From: an uncultured Eubacteriales bacterium
GTDB lineage: Bacteria; Bacillota; Clostridia; Oscillospirales; Acutalibacteraceae
Assembly: GCA_900316615.1 (NCBI GenBank)
Contig: ONDU01000001.1
Span: forward strand, 1 to 64,000
Reading direction: 5' to 3'
Length of the DNA stretch: 64,000 nt
Part shown: positions 17,694 through 25,779 of the stretch, piece after piece
Numbering within the stretch: position 1 is the first letter of the stretch
Layout: each line of letters starts with the position of its first letter
Notes under the pieces: model-generated
Databases searched by the model: none
The model's input: the letters and a program-made list of their open reading frames with translations, nothing else
Told to the model about the DNA's origin: nothing
Translations under genes and position numbers: made by a program

Positions 17694-18397
17694 TGTTTGC
17701 GATATATAAAAGAGAGCTTAACGCATATTTTACATCGCCTATAGCGTATGTTGTTTATTCCGTGGCTGCATTTTTCGGCGGTATGTACTTCAGAGGAATT
17801 GTCCTGCAGGCCGACAGTTCCGATATGTCATACGTTTTTCTTAATATGACATCAATAGTTATCATTCTTATGCCGATACTCACAATGAAGCTTTTTAGTG
17901 AGGAGAAAAACAAGAAAACCGAACAGGGACTTCTTACAGCTCCCGTAAACCTGCTGCAGATAGTAATGGGCAAATTTACAGCAGCTGTTACGGTTTATGC
18001 AATTCTTATGCTTTTGTTTGTTATATACGGAGTTATAATAAGCTTTTATGTAACTCCCTCATGGATAACCATTTTCAGCAACATACTCGGACTTCTTCTG
18101 TTCGGAACAGCACTTATTTCAATCGGAACTTTCGTATCAAGTCTTACCGAAAGTCAGATTGTAGCGGCAATAATATCAATAGGAGCGGGTCTGCTTATTT
18201 CCTATATCAACACGTTTGCAAATTCTCTCGGAGTTGAATTTTTGCAGAATGCTTTAAGGGCAATTTCATTTACAACGCCGTATCAGAATTTTGCCGTAGG
18301 AATAATAAAGCTGTCTGACGTTGTATTCTTTCTGAGTGTACCTGTACTGTTTATATTCTTTACAATAAAGGTACTCGAAAGAAGACGCTGGAATTAA
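17693..18397 (+). CDS. ABC-2 permease, GldF-like
   Basis: 234 residues with six hydrophobic segments, beginning FAIYKRELNAYFTSPIAYVV, a common start of GldF/NosY-type permeases, and containing MKLFSEEKNKKTEQGLLTAP. It forms the membrane channel for the ATPase encoded just upstream. One-base overlap with that gene; the next gene starts 15 bp later. Confidence 0.9.
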   Translation: MFAIYKRELNAYFTSPIAYVVYSVAAFFGGMYFRGIVLQADSSDMSYVFLNMTSIVIILMPILTMKLFSEEKNKKTEQGLLTAPVNLLQIVMGKFTAAVTVYAILMLLFVIYGVIISFYVTPSWITIFSNILGLLLFGTALISIGTFVSSLTESQIVAAIISIGAGLLISYINTFANSLGVEFLQNALRAISFTTPYQNFAVGIIKLSDVVFFLSVPVLFIFFTIKVLERRRWN

Positions 18398-18412
18398 GGA
18401 GGTGCTTTGATA

Positions 18413-20077
18413 ATGAATAAAAAAGATAACCTTGACGAAGAGATAATGAATACCGCAGAGGAAACGGAGGAAATATCTGAGAATATTGCAGATGAAGAAA
18501 GCAGTATCGTAGAAGCTGACGGAGATATTTCCGAAAATGAATCCGATAAAAAAGATGAGGAGGACAATGAGAAAAAATCCTCCGATAAAAAAGATAAAGC
18601 CGAAAAGAAAAAGAAAAGCGGCGGCATAAAGGAATTTTTCAAAAGCAGGAAATTCAGAAAGGGCGGTCTTTCAATAGCGTTTACGGCTGTTTTTGTGGTT
18701 GTGGTAATAGTTATAAATATGATAGCAGGACTTCTTACTACAAAAATACCCGCACTTACCTTTGACTTATCCGCACAGAACACATATGAGCTTACGCAGG
18801 ATACGATAGACTTTATAAAGACCCTGAAGAAAGATGTTACTGTAACGGTTCTTGCATCAGAGAGCCAGTATATGGGAGCGTCCGAGTATTATCTTATGGC
18901 AGGCACACTTCTCAAGCAGTATGAGAACTATACCGATAAGATAAAAATAAAGTATGTGGATCTTACAGCAAATCCCACATTTACAAACAAATATCCCGAT
19001 GATACACTTGCAGCAGGAAACTACATAGTGGAATGCGGCGACAAGCACAGAATTCTGACAACAGAAGACCTTTTTGAAACCTCATACGACAACTACAGCT
19101 ATACAACAAAGGTGACAGGTCTTGAAGTAGAGCCTGCCGTTACTACCGCTGTTCTTAATGTAACATCGGACAATCAGACAAAAGTACAGTTTGTAGAGGG
19201 CTTCGGAGATTACAGCTCAGATGCAGCTGCAATAAAAAATCTGCTTGAGCAGAACAATTATAACGTATCTACGGTAAATACGCTTACTCAGGATATTGAT
19301 TCCGATACATCTGCACTTATACTCTTTACGCCTACCAAGGATTTGGACGATACATCTGCAAAAAAGATTAAGAATTTCCTGAGCAACAACGGTACTTACG
19401 GAAAAAATCTGATATATGTAGCTGCACCTGTAAAGACCGATACACCCAAGACAGATGCACTTCTTGAAGAGTGGGGTATGAAGCTGGGTGAAGGTATAGT
19501 TGCAGAAACCGACACTTCAAAGCTGCTTACAAATGATTATGTTGTATCAATTCTTGATTACAGCAATACAACTTACACAGACGGTCTTAAAAATAAAACC
19601 CTCAATATAGTCGGTGGTTATATAGTGCCTGTTGAAATCAAGAATGAAAATACGGCAACGGCTCTTTTGCAGACCTCGTCACAGGCAAAGCTTATTCCGT
19701 TTGATGCAAACAGCGATAAGAATTTTGACTTTGAAAAGGTGGACACTAAACAATATAATGCGGCTGCAATAGCAACTAAATCTTCAAGCGGAGATAAAAG
19801 CTCCGGTTTAGTCGTATTCGGTTCAAGTCTTATGTTCAGTTCCAATGCGATAAAAATTTCATCATACAATAACGGAGCTTATATAATAAATATGTTCAAC
19901 AAGCTTACCGACAATGCGGACGAGGGCATAACAATAGACGGCAAAGACCTTGAAAAGCCTTCTCTCGGTATAACCACAGACCATATTAATGCATGGTCAT
20001 TGGTTTGTATGGCTGTAATTCCTATAGTTATCATAATCGTTGCCATAGTAATATGGGTACGCAGGAGGAACAGATAA
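18413..20077 (+). CDS. GldG-like ABC auxiliary protein
   Basis: 554 residues. An acidic then basic low-complexity N-terminus (about 75 residues, EEIMNTAEETEEISEN, then KKDKAEKKKKSGG) precedes one membrane helix (GLSIAFTAVFVVVVIVINMI). A long extracytoplasmic region like the ABC_transp_aux family follows (DLSAQNTYELTQDT, VTVLASES, VEGFGDYSSDAAAIKNLLE, LILFTPTKDL), and a final helix VCMAVIPIVIIIVAIVIWV with an RRRNR tail. I chose ATG 18413 over TTG 18407 because TAAGGAGGTG lies at 18395-18404. It works with the ATPase and permease upstream. Confidence 0.85.
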   Translation: MNKKDNLDEEIMNTAEETEEISENIADEESSIVEADGDISENESDKKDEEDNEKKSSDKKDKAEKKKKSGGIKEFFKSRKFRKGGLSIAFTAVFVVVVIVINMIAGLLTTKIPALTFDLSAQNTYELTQDTIDFIKTLKKDVTVTVLASESQYMGASEYYLMAGTLLKQYENYTDKIKIKYVDLTANPTFTNKYPDDTLAAGNYIVECGDKHRILTTEDLFETSYDNYSYTTKVTGLEVEPAVTTAVLNVTSDNQTKVQFVEGFGDYSSDAAAIKNLLEQNNYNVSTVNTLTQDIDSDTSALILFTPTKDLDDTSAKKIKNFLSNNGTYGKNLIYVAAPVKTDTPKTDALLEEWGMKLGEGIVAETDTSKLLTNDYVVSILDYSNTTYTDGLKNKTLNIVGGYIVPVEIKNENTATALLQTSSQAKLIPFDANSDKNFDFEKVDTKQYNAAAIATKSSSGDKSSGLVVFGSSLMFSSNAIKISSYNNGAYIINMFNKLTDNADEGITIDGKDLEKPSLGITTDHINAWSLVCMAVIPIVIIIVAIVIWVRRRNR

Positions 20078-21909
20078 TGGCTAAAAACAAAAAAGATGTC
20101 AGCAGAGAAAGCGAAACAAGGGAAGTAGAAGCCATAACTGATATTAATGAAGAGGACGAGGACTCTGTATTTTACGACAATACAGCAGGAACTATATTTG
20201 CAGCCGATTCGGATGCTGAAACAGGAAATACCAAGGCGGCACAGAAAGCTGCAAAGAAACGTGAAAAACAGGAAGAAAACGGAGGAAAGCCCCCGAAAAA
20301 CAGAAAGTCTGTTATAGCTGTAATAGTTACCCTGATTGTTGCGGGATTGCTTATAGGCCTGTATTTCTGGGCACAGAGTGCCGTTCCCGATAAGAACAGT
20401 GAAACGCAGGCCACCTATCCCACAGACGAAAAGGGAAATCAGTATGCTACAGACCTCAAGGGAAACAAAATAGATTCCCAGAAGGATAAAGACGGAAACA
20501 TTATAATTGCAGGAGTAGAGGAGCTTATCGACCATGTTCCGGCAGACATAAGGTCTGTAAAAGTAACAAATGAAGAGGGAAGCTTTGAACTGCTTTCGGA
20601 AACACCTACCGAAAAATCTACCGACAGCGATGGCAAGGAAACCGTCATTACATCAGAAACCAAGTATACCCTGAAAGGTTATGAGGAAGCACCTCTTGCC
20701 TCAGGTATGCCCGATGCGGTGGCGAACGATGCAGCAGCTGTAACAACTACGAATATAGTTGATATAACAGGAAAAAATCCGCAGGATTATGGTCTTGACA
20801 AGCCACGTTCCACAGTAAAGGTGACGTTTACCAATAACAATGAAAGGACAATCACTGTAGGAAACGATGCCCCCGATAACAAGGGTACGTATATTATGGT
20901 AGACGGCGACAAGGCTATATACCTTGTTGACAGTGAATCGGTTGATTCGTTCCTGTATAAGCCTCTGTCACTGCTAAGCAAGGAGGTAACCGCATCTTCC
21001 GAAGCTGAGGGAAGTGCGAATCCGAAAAAAGCAAAAATAAGCGGTTCAAAATTCAAGGACGCTATGGAGTTTGTAGAGAATGATGATAAAACAGTATCAG
21101 GTGCTTACTTTAAAATGACAGCTCCTGTAAGCTGCTTTGTCAATGTAACGAACGGTTCAAAGGTTTTGGGTTCGCTGCGTTCTGTTTCGGCTGACGATGT
21201 ACTTGCATATAAGCCTGATGAAAAAACTCTGAAAAAGTACGGTATAGATACCGAAAATCCGTATGCGGAGATAAATGCTGAATTTTCGGATACTAAAATT
21301 CACCTCTATGGTGCGAAGCCTGTTATTAACAATACCGAAAACAGCAGTACTGCCGATGCCTCCGAACAGGTAAGCAGTGTTTATGTTTACAATCCCGAAA
21401 GTAAGATGATATATTCAGTTTCATCGGCAAAGGCAGAATGGGCATTGACTTCATATGAAGATATGGTATTTGAGTATGTTATGCGTCCAGACCTCCCTTA
21501 TATCAAGAATATTGAGGTTACTGCATCAGGAAAAACTTATTCGTTTGATGTGAACCACGAGAAAAATACAGACTCTGAGGGCAACGAAACATCATCTACA
21601 ACGTTTAAGTACGGAGATAAGTCCATAGATTCAGAAAAATTTGATGTTTTCTATCAGAATTTGGAATCAGCTATGGTCAATACTGTCAAGTCAGGAAAGG
21701 CTGAAGGAAATGCTGAGCTTACGGTAAAAATTTCATATACCAATGACAAGCAACCCGATACTTATACCTTCTACAAGGGCGATACAGGAAAATATAATTT
21801 CTCGGCAGACGGAAGCAATATACTTGGTGATGTATTCGATACCTATGTAAATAAAATTATCGAAGATACTCCTAAAATTGCTAAGGGTGAAACTGTAACC
21901 CCGATGTAA
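20077..21909 (+). CDS. DUF4340-type membrane-anchored protein of the ABC cluster
   Basis: 610 residues from ATG 20077, overlapping the previous stop by one base (TAATG); SD-like GGAGGAA precedes it. A charged cytoplasmic N-terminus (about 80 residues) and one helix (SVIAVIVTLIVAGLLIGLYF) are followed by a large exported domain with repeating units of the DUF4340 type (VKVTNEEGSFEL, YGLDKPRSTVKVTFTNN, GTYIMVDGDKAIYLVDSESV). Such proteins are regularly encoded next to Gld-like transporters and presumably act with the GldG-like protein outside the membrane. Confidence 0.82.
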   Translation: MAKNKKDVSRESETREVEAITDINEEDEDSVFYDNTAGTIFAADSDAETGNTKAAQKAAKKREKQEENGGKPPKNRKSVIAVIVTLIVAGLLIGLYFWAQSAVPDKNSETQATYPTDEKGNQYATDLKGNKIDSQKDKDGNIIIAGVEELIDHVPADIRSVKVTNEEGSFELLSETPTEKSTDSDGKETVITSETKYTLKGYEEAPLASGMPDAVANDAAAVTTTNIVDITGKNPQDYGLDKPRSTVKVTFTNNNERTITVGNDAPDNKGTYIMVDGDKAIYLVDSESVDSFLYKPLSLLSKEVTASSEAEGSANPKKAKISGSKFKDAMEFVENDDKTVSGAYFKMTAPVSCFVNVTNGSKVLGSLRSVSADDVLAYKPDEKTLKKYGIDTENPYAEINAEFSDTKIHLYGAKPVINNTENSSTADASEQVSSVYVYNPESKMIYSVSSAKAEWALTSYEDMVFEYVMRPDLPYIKNIEVTASGKTYSFDVNHEKNTDSEGNETSSTTFKYGDKSIDSEKFDVFYQNLESAMVNTVKSGKAEGNAELTVKISYTNDKQPDTYTFYKGDTGKYNFSADGSNILGDVFDTYVNKIIEDTPKIAKGETVTPM

Positions 21910-21973
21910 ATATTTGATTTTGAAGTGAGCTTGGCGGTGATTTACGTCAGACTCACTTCTGAATCAGGGAGTT

Positions 21974-22069
21974 GCGATTGCAGCCTGTTTCGGACGAAAG
22001 TCCGAAACAAAATTTCAACCATACGCTTGAAATTTGACAAAAACGATTGTTTTTGTCGGCTGCAATCGC
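21974..22069. repeat. Family A four-way-junction element, copy A3
   Basis: Closing stem GCGATTGCAGCC / GGCTGCAATCGC (21974-21985 with 22058-22069). Arms: 21986-22009 (TGTTTCGGAC stem), 22010-22035 (AAATTTCAA stem) and 22036-22057 (GACAAAAAC stem). No bases are left between arms. It lies 65 bp downstream of the DUF4340 gene in a convergent intergenic region. Confidence 0.9.
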
Positions 22070-22110
22070 ACTTTGAGCGAAGAACTCAGGCTGTGAAGGG
22101 ATATGTTTCA

Positions 22111-22166
22111 ATAGCACGAATATGGGGTCAGAACGTTTTAACGTCCTGACCCCATATTCGTGCTAT
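22111..22166. terminator. Long perfect hairpin between convergent genes
   Basis: ATAGCACGAATATGGGGTCAG (22111-22131) pairs with its exact complement at 22146-22166, a 21-bp stem, with further ACGTT/AACGT pairing in the loop. It has no clear T tract on either strand. A bidirectional terminator is the simplest reading, but stem length and perfection exceed the other terminators here. Confidence 0.6.
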
Positions 22167-22185
22167 ATTTGAAGAAGCATTGAGA

Positions 22186-22268
22186 GTTTAAGGATTTCAC
22201 CCTTAAAAATCCTGACCAAAGGCTCCGCCTTTGGAAACCGCAAGCCTTTGAAAAGGCTTGATCTAAAC
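22186..22268 (-). repeat. Family B triple-hairpin element, copy B3
   Basis: Read on the minus strand: GTTTAGATCAAGCC with hairpin AAGCCTTT / AAAGGCTT, hairpin CCAAAGGC / GCCTTTGG and a terminal AAGGG / CCCTT hairpin ending TTAAAC. It begins 24 bp after the murE stop, in murE orientation. Confidence 0.9.
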
Positions 22269-22291
22269 GTTATGGTTTTGTTCCGTAATAG

Positions 22292-23758
22292 TTACTGCTT
22301 TATACCTGCAATAACTTCTGCTATAACATCACGCTCATCTAACGGATATTTTACTCCGTTAATTTCCTGATAGTCCTCATGACCCTTGCCTGCAAGAATG
22401 ATAATATCGCCTTTCCGAGCATTGTGTATAACCCATTCAATAGCCTTTCGTCTGTCGGGAATTTCAACATATTTTCCTGTAGTTTTATTAATTCCTGTAA
22501 GAATATCGTTAATAATAGCCTGAGGGTCTTCTGTACGGGGGTTATCGGAGGTAATAACGCTGAGGTCAGCCAGTTTTCCCGAAACCTCCCCCATAGAGAA
22601 GCGGCGTTCTCTGGAGCGGTCACCGCCGCAGCCGAACAGGCATACAAGTCTTTTCGGCTTATAATCTCTGATAGTACTCAGCAGACTTTCAAGAGCCATT
22701 GCATTATGTGCATAATCAATCATAAGGGTAAAATCATCGGAAATATCAATCATTTCAATTCTGCCTTTTACCTTAGCATAACGCAGAGCCTTTTGTATGG
22801 AAGCATTGTCTATACCAAACTGTTTGCAGATAGCTATGGCTGTCAGTGAGTTATACACGCTGAACTTTCCGGGCAGATTTATTTCAACATTCATATTGAC
22901 CTTACCGCTTACGGTATAGGATACACCAAGAGAGCCGTTATTTTTCATAAGCTTCACATCGGAGGCACGCAAATCGGCATTTTCACCAAAGCCGTATGTA
23001 ACAATATCGCAGTTGGTATGGCTGATGATATAGTCAGAGTGTTTGTCGTCTATGTTTATTACAGCATGTCTGCACTGCTTAAAGAGAAGGCTTTTACAGT
23101 GGAGATAATCTTCAAAATCCTTATGCTCGTGAGGACCTATGTGGTCAGGCTCGATATTTGTAAAAATTCCTGTTTCAAAGGTAAAGCCTGCGGTACGGTG
23201 GAGCATAAGCCCCTGAGAGGAAACCTCCATAACAACGCAGTCGCAGCCAGCCTTTACCATTTCGCTGAAATATTTTTGCAGAACATAGGACTCAGGGGTG
23301 GTGTTGTCAGCTTTTATAATTCTATCGCCGATTATAATTTCGATAGTACCTATAAGACCGCACTTGTGACCTGCGTTTTCTAAAATTGATTTAACGAGGT
23401 AGGTAGTAGTAGTTTTGCCTTTTGTGCCTGTTATTCCTATAACCTTGAGCTTTTCGGCAGGATTGCCGAAAAATTCGGCTGAAATACAGGCAAGAGCATA
23501 GCGGCTGTCCTTTACCTTGATAACTGTTATGTTTTCGGGGATGTTTTCCACATCGTCCTCAATAACCAGTGTGCATGCACCAGCCTCAACGGCTTTAAGG
23601 GCATATTTGTGACCGTCTGATACTGCTCCTTTTATGCAAACGAAAAGCGAGCCCTCACTGACCTTTCTTGAATCAAAGGCGACACAGGTTATTTCCCTGC
23701 CCATATTTCCCTGAATACATTTAAAATCAAGTTTTTTTAATAAAGCTTTGAGTTCCAT
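22292..23758 (-). CDS. murE: UDP-MurNAc-tripeptide synthetase, meso-DAP-adding
   Basis: 488 residues, cytoplasmic. Adds the third stem-peptide residue to UDP-MurNAc-L-Ala-D-Glu. The ATP loop GITGTKGKTTTTYLV lies at about residue 109, then TTPES, and the C-terminal specificity motif DNPR (TSDNPRTEDP) that selects meso-diaminopimelate rather than lysine. This agrees with the DAP pathway genes elsewhere in the window. The start ATG at 23758 follows AAAGGAGTAATTAT. It has its own promoter upstream and family B copy B3 downstream. Confidence 0.95.
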   Translation of the reverse strand: MELKALLKKLDFKCIQGNMGREITCVAFDSRKVSEGSLFVCIKGAVSDGHKYALKAVEAGACTLVIEDDVENIPENITVIKVKDSRYALACISAEFFGNPAEKLKVIGITGTKGKTTTTYLVKSILENAGHKCGLIGTIEIIIGDRIIKADNTTPESYVLQKYFSEMVKAGCDCVVMEVSSQGLMLHRTAGFTFETGIFTNIEPDHIGPHEHKDFEDYLHCKSLLFKQCRHAVINIDDKHSDYIISHTNCDIVTYGFGENADLRASDVKLMKNNGSLGVSYTVSGKVNMNVEINLPGKFSVYNSLTAIAICKQFGIDNASIQKALRYAKVKGRIEMIDISDDFTLMIDYAHNAMALESLLSTIRDYKPKRLVCLFGCGGDRSRERRFSMGEVSGKLADLSVITSDNPRTEDPQAIINDILTGINKTTGKYVEIPDRRKAIEWVIHNARKGDIIILAGKGHEDYQEINGVKYPLDERDVIAEVIAGIKQ

Positions 23759-23797
23759 ATAATTACTCCTTTATAATAACAAAAGTTTTACAAGATA

Positions 23798-23826
23798 AAT
23801 TTACAATATTATACGGTCGTTGTCAA
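23798..23826 (-). promoter_or_regulatory. Probable promoter of murE
   Basis: On the minus strand TTGACA (23821-23826), a 17-base spacer and TAAATT (23798-23803), about 40 bp before the murE start. Confidence 0.5.
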
Positions 23827-24151
23827 TGCGAAATTCCTTGTAGTGTGTGATTGGATTTTATATATTAATAATGACGAAAAAATAGTGAAATTCAATTCAA
23901 TTTTATAAATGTTTTTGGAATATATTACATGGATATGAGTATATTATTACTGTGGCTTGTACAATATACCTATAAAACTAATATATTTAGTCAATATAAC
24001 AAAATAACAAATTCAAATAGTAAATAGTAAATGTTAGACAGTTTTAACGCAGTGGATTGTTCACAAAGGCGAAATCACCGCAAATCCTTATGCAATACTA
24101 ACAAAAATAATGATTGAAATATATTAAAATAACTAAAATAACTAAAATCTG
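23827..24151. other. AT-rich divergent intergenic region
   Basis: No gene seen. It contains TTAGACAGTT at 24034-24043, which is the exact inverse of AACTGTCTAA at 24241-24250, and a short AACTAAAAT tandem run near 24129-24149. The rest is AT-rich sequence between the murE and binding-protein promoters. Confidence 0.6.
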
Positions 24152-24250
24152 TTGCAATTAAAAATAGTATATGATATTATAACTACAATAGTTATGACGA
24201 TTGTCAGACTGTCTGTTTATGAATTTAGTGCAGTTTCAACAACTGTCTAA
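24152..24250 (+). promoter_or_regulatory. Promoter and candidate operators of the maltodextrin transporter
   Basis: TTGCAA (24152-24157), a 17-base spacer and TATTAT (24175-24180). Just after the expected start lies the palindrome CAGACTGTCTG (24205-24215). AACTGTCTAA (24241-24250) shares the ACTGTCT core and has an inverted partner at 24034-24043. These could bind a sugar-responsive repressor; this is inference from position and symmetry. Confidence 0.5.
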
Positions 24251-24305
24251 GCCATTAAAAATTATTTTAAAATATTTTATTTACTAAAGAAAGAAGGAAA
24301 AAACA

Positions 24306-25667
24306 ATGTTTGGTAAAACAAAAAAGGTTGTTGGCATTCTTTTGGCATCATGTATGATTGCTACTGCATTCGCAGGCTGTGGCGGCGGTGGCAGCACTAC
24401 GTCAAGCACAGGCGGCTCATCGGGTACAGCTTCCACCACTTCCGGAAGTACAAAAGAAAAGTCAGTAACGGTTGACGACATGATGAAGGACGCAGACTAT
24501 GCACTTGGAACAGAGGGCAAGGACTCGGAAGTAAGTCTTAAGGTTTGGGCTCCGTCAGATGCTTTGAAGATTGTACAGAAGCAGTGTGATGATTTCGCTA
24601 AAAACTTCTCAGACAGAAAGATTAAAATTAAGGTTGTTGCACAGGGCGAAAACAATGCTGCTGCTAACCTTATGAATGACCCCTCAACAGCTGCTGACGT
24701 ATTCGGCTTTGCATCAGACCAGGCTTCAAACCTTTATCCCGGCGGATTTGTTGCAAATGTAAGAGCAGACTATGCTAATGCAATCAAGGCAGAGCACCTC
24801 GAGGGAGCTGTAGACGTTTCTACAAACAGCGAAGGCAAGCTCGTTGCATTCCCTGAAACCGGTGACAACGGATACATTGTATACTACAACAAGAGCCTCG
24901 TATCTGCTGACGAAGTTAAAACACTTGAAGGACTTATGGCAGCTTGCGAAAAGCAGAAGAAGCAGTTCATTCTGAGCATTGGCAACGGCTTCTACGGCTG
25001 TATAATTCCTCTTACCGGCGGCGGCACATACAGCCTCGACGAGGAGGGCAATCAGGTTCTTAACTATGACAAGAAAAAGGTTGTAAAGAGTGCTAAGGCT
25101 TTTGCAGACGTTCTTGCTAACAACAGCTACTTCTCATCAGCTGATACAGATAAGGTTCTTGCATCTAACCTCAAAAATAAGAAGGCTTTGGCAGGCGTAT
25201 CCGGTACATGGAAGCGTGCAGCTATCGAGAATGCTCTCGGTGATGACTTTGCTTGTGCTAAGCTGCCTACAATCAAGATAGACGGAACAGACACAGATAT
25301 AGTTTCAATGTACGGCTACAAGCTTATCGGTGTAAACAACAACAGTAAATATCCTCGTACATCACAGGCTCTTGCATACTATCTCTCAGGTGAGAAGTGT
25401 CAGAAGGAGAGAGCTGAGTCAGACGATCTCGGTTGGGGTCCTTCAATAACAAAGCTTGTAGAGAGTGATATAGTTACAGGCGATCCTTGTCTCAGTGCTA
25501 TGTACGCTCAGCGTGAGCACTCTGTACCTCAGATAGGTCTTGCAGGTTCATTCTGGGATCCTACAGGTGCATTCGGTGCTTATGTTGTAGAGAAGAAGAA
25601 CGACCTTTCAGAAGAAGGCATTGGCAAGGCATACGACAATATGTACACAAGTATCACAGCTAATTAA
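24306..25667 (+). CDS. Maltodextrin ABC transporter solute-binding lipoprotein
   Basis: 453 residues. A lipoprotein signal peptide with Cys in AFAGCGGGG is followed by a Gly/Ser/Thr-rich linker and a family 1 extracellular solute-binding fold (VSLKVWAPSD, VVAQGENNAAANLMNDPSTAADVFGFASDQ, IVYYNKSLV, SGTWKRAAIENALG, WGPSITKL). Homologues of this layout bind maltose or malto-oligosaccharides. The downstream MalF, MalG and GH13 lipoprotein fit that. It starts at ATG 24306 after AAGAAGGAAAA. A stable hairpin separates it from malF. Confidence 0.88.
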   Translation: MFGKTKKVVGILLASCMIATAFAGCGGGGSTTSSTGGSSGTASTTSGSTKEKSVTVDDMMKDADYALGTEGKDSEVSLKVWAPSDALKIVQKQCDDFAKNFSDRKIKIKVVAQGENNAAANLMNDPSTAADVFGFASDQASNLYPGGFVANVRADYANAIKAEHLEGAVDVSTNSEGKLVAFPETGDNGYIVYYNKSLVSADEVKTLEGLMAACEKQKKQFILSIGNGFYGCIIPLTGGGTYSLDEEGNQVLNYDKKKVVKSAKAFADVLANNSYFSSADTDKVLASNLKNKKALAGVSGTWKRAAIENALGDDFACAKLPTIKIDGTDTDIVSMYGYKLIGVNNNSKYPRTSQALAYYLSGEKCQKERAESDDLGWGPSITKLVESDIVTGDPCLSAMYAQREHSVPQIGLAGSFWDPTGAFGAYVVEKKNDLSEEGIGKAYDNMYTSITAN

Positions 25668-25704
25668 AATATTGCAATAAAGGGAAAAAATGTTCTTTGA
25701 GGTT

Positions 25705-25737
25705 CAGGCAGTCCGAAATGAGGAATCGGACTGCTTG
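25705..25737 (+). promoter_or_regulatory. Intercistronic hairpin between binding protein and MalF
   Basis: CAGGCAGTCCGA (25705-25716) pairs with TCGGACTGCTTG (25726-25737), 12 bp with one G-T. No T tract follows, so it is more likely a 3' mRNA stabiliser or partial terminator, giving more binding protein than permease. Confidence 0.55.
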
Positions 25738-25779
25738 AGCAGTTAAAAATATATATTATATGAAAAGGGGAGTGAAGTA

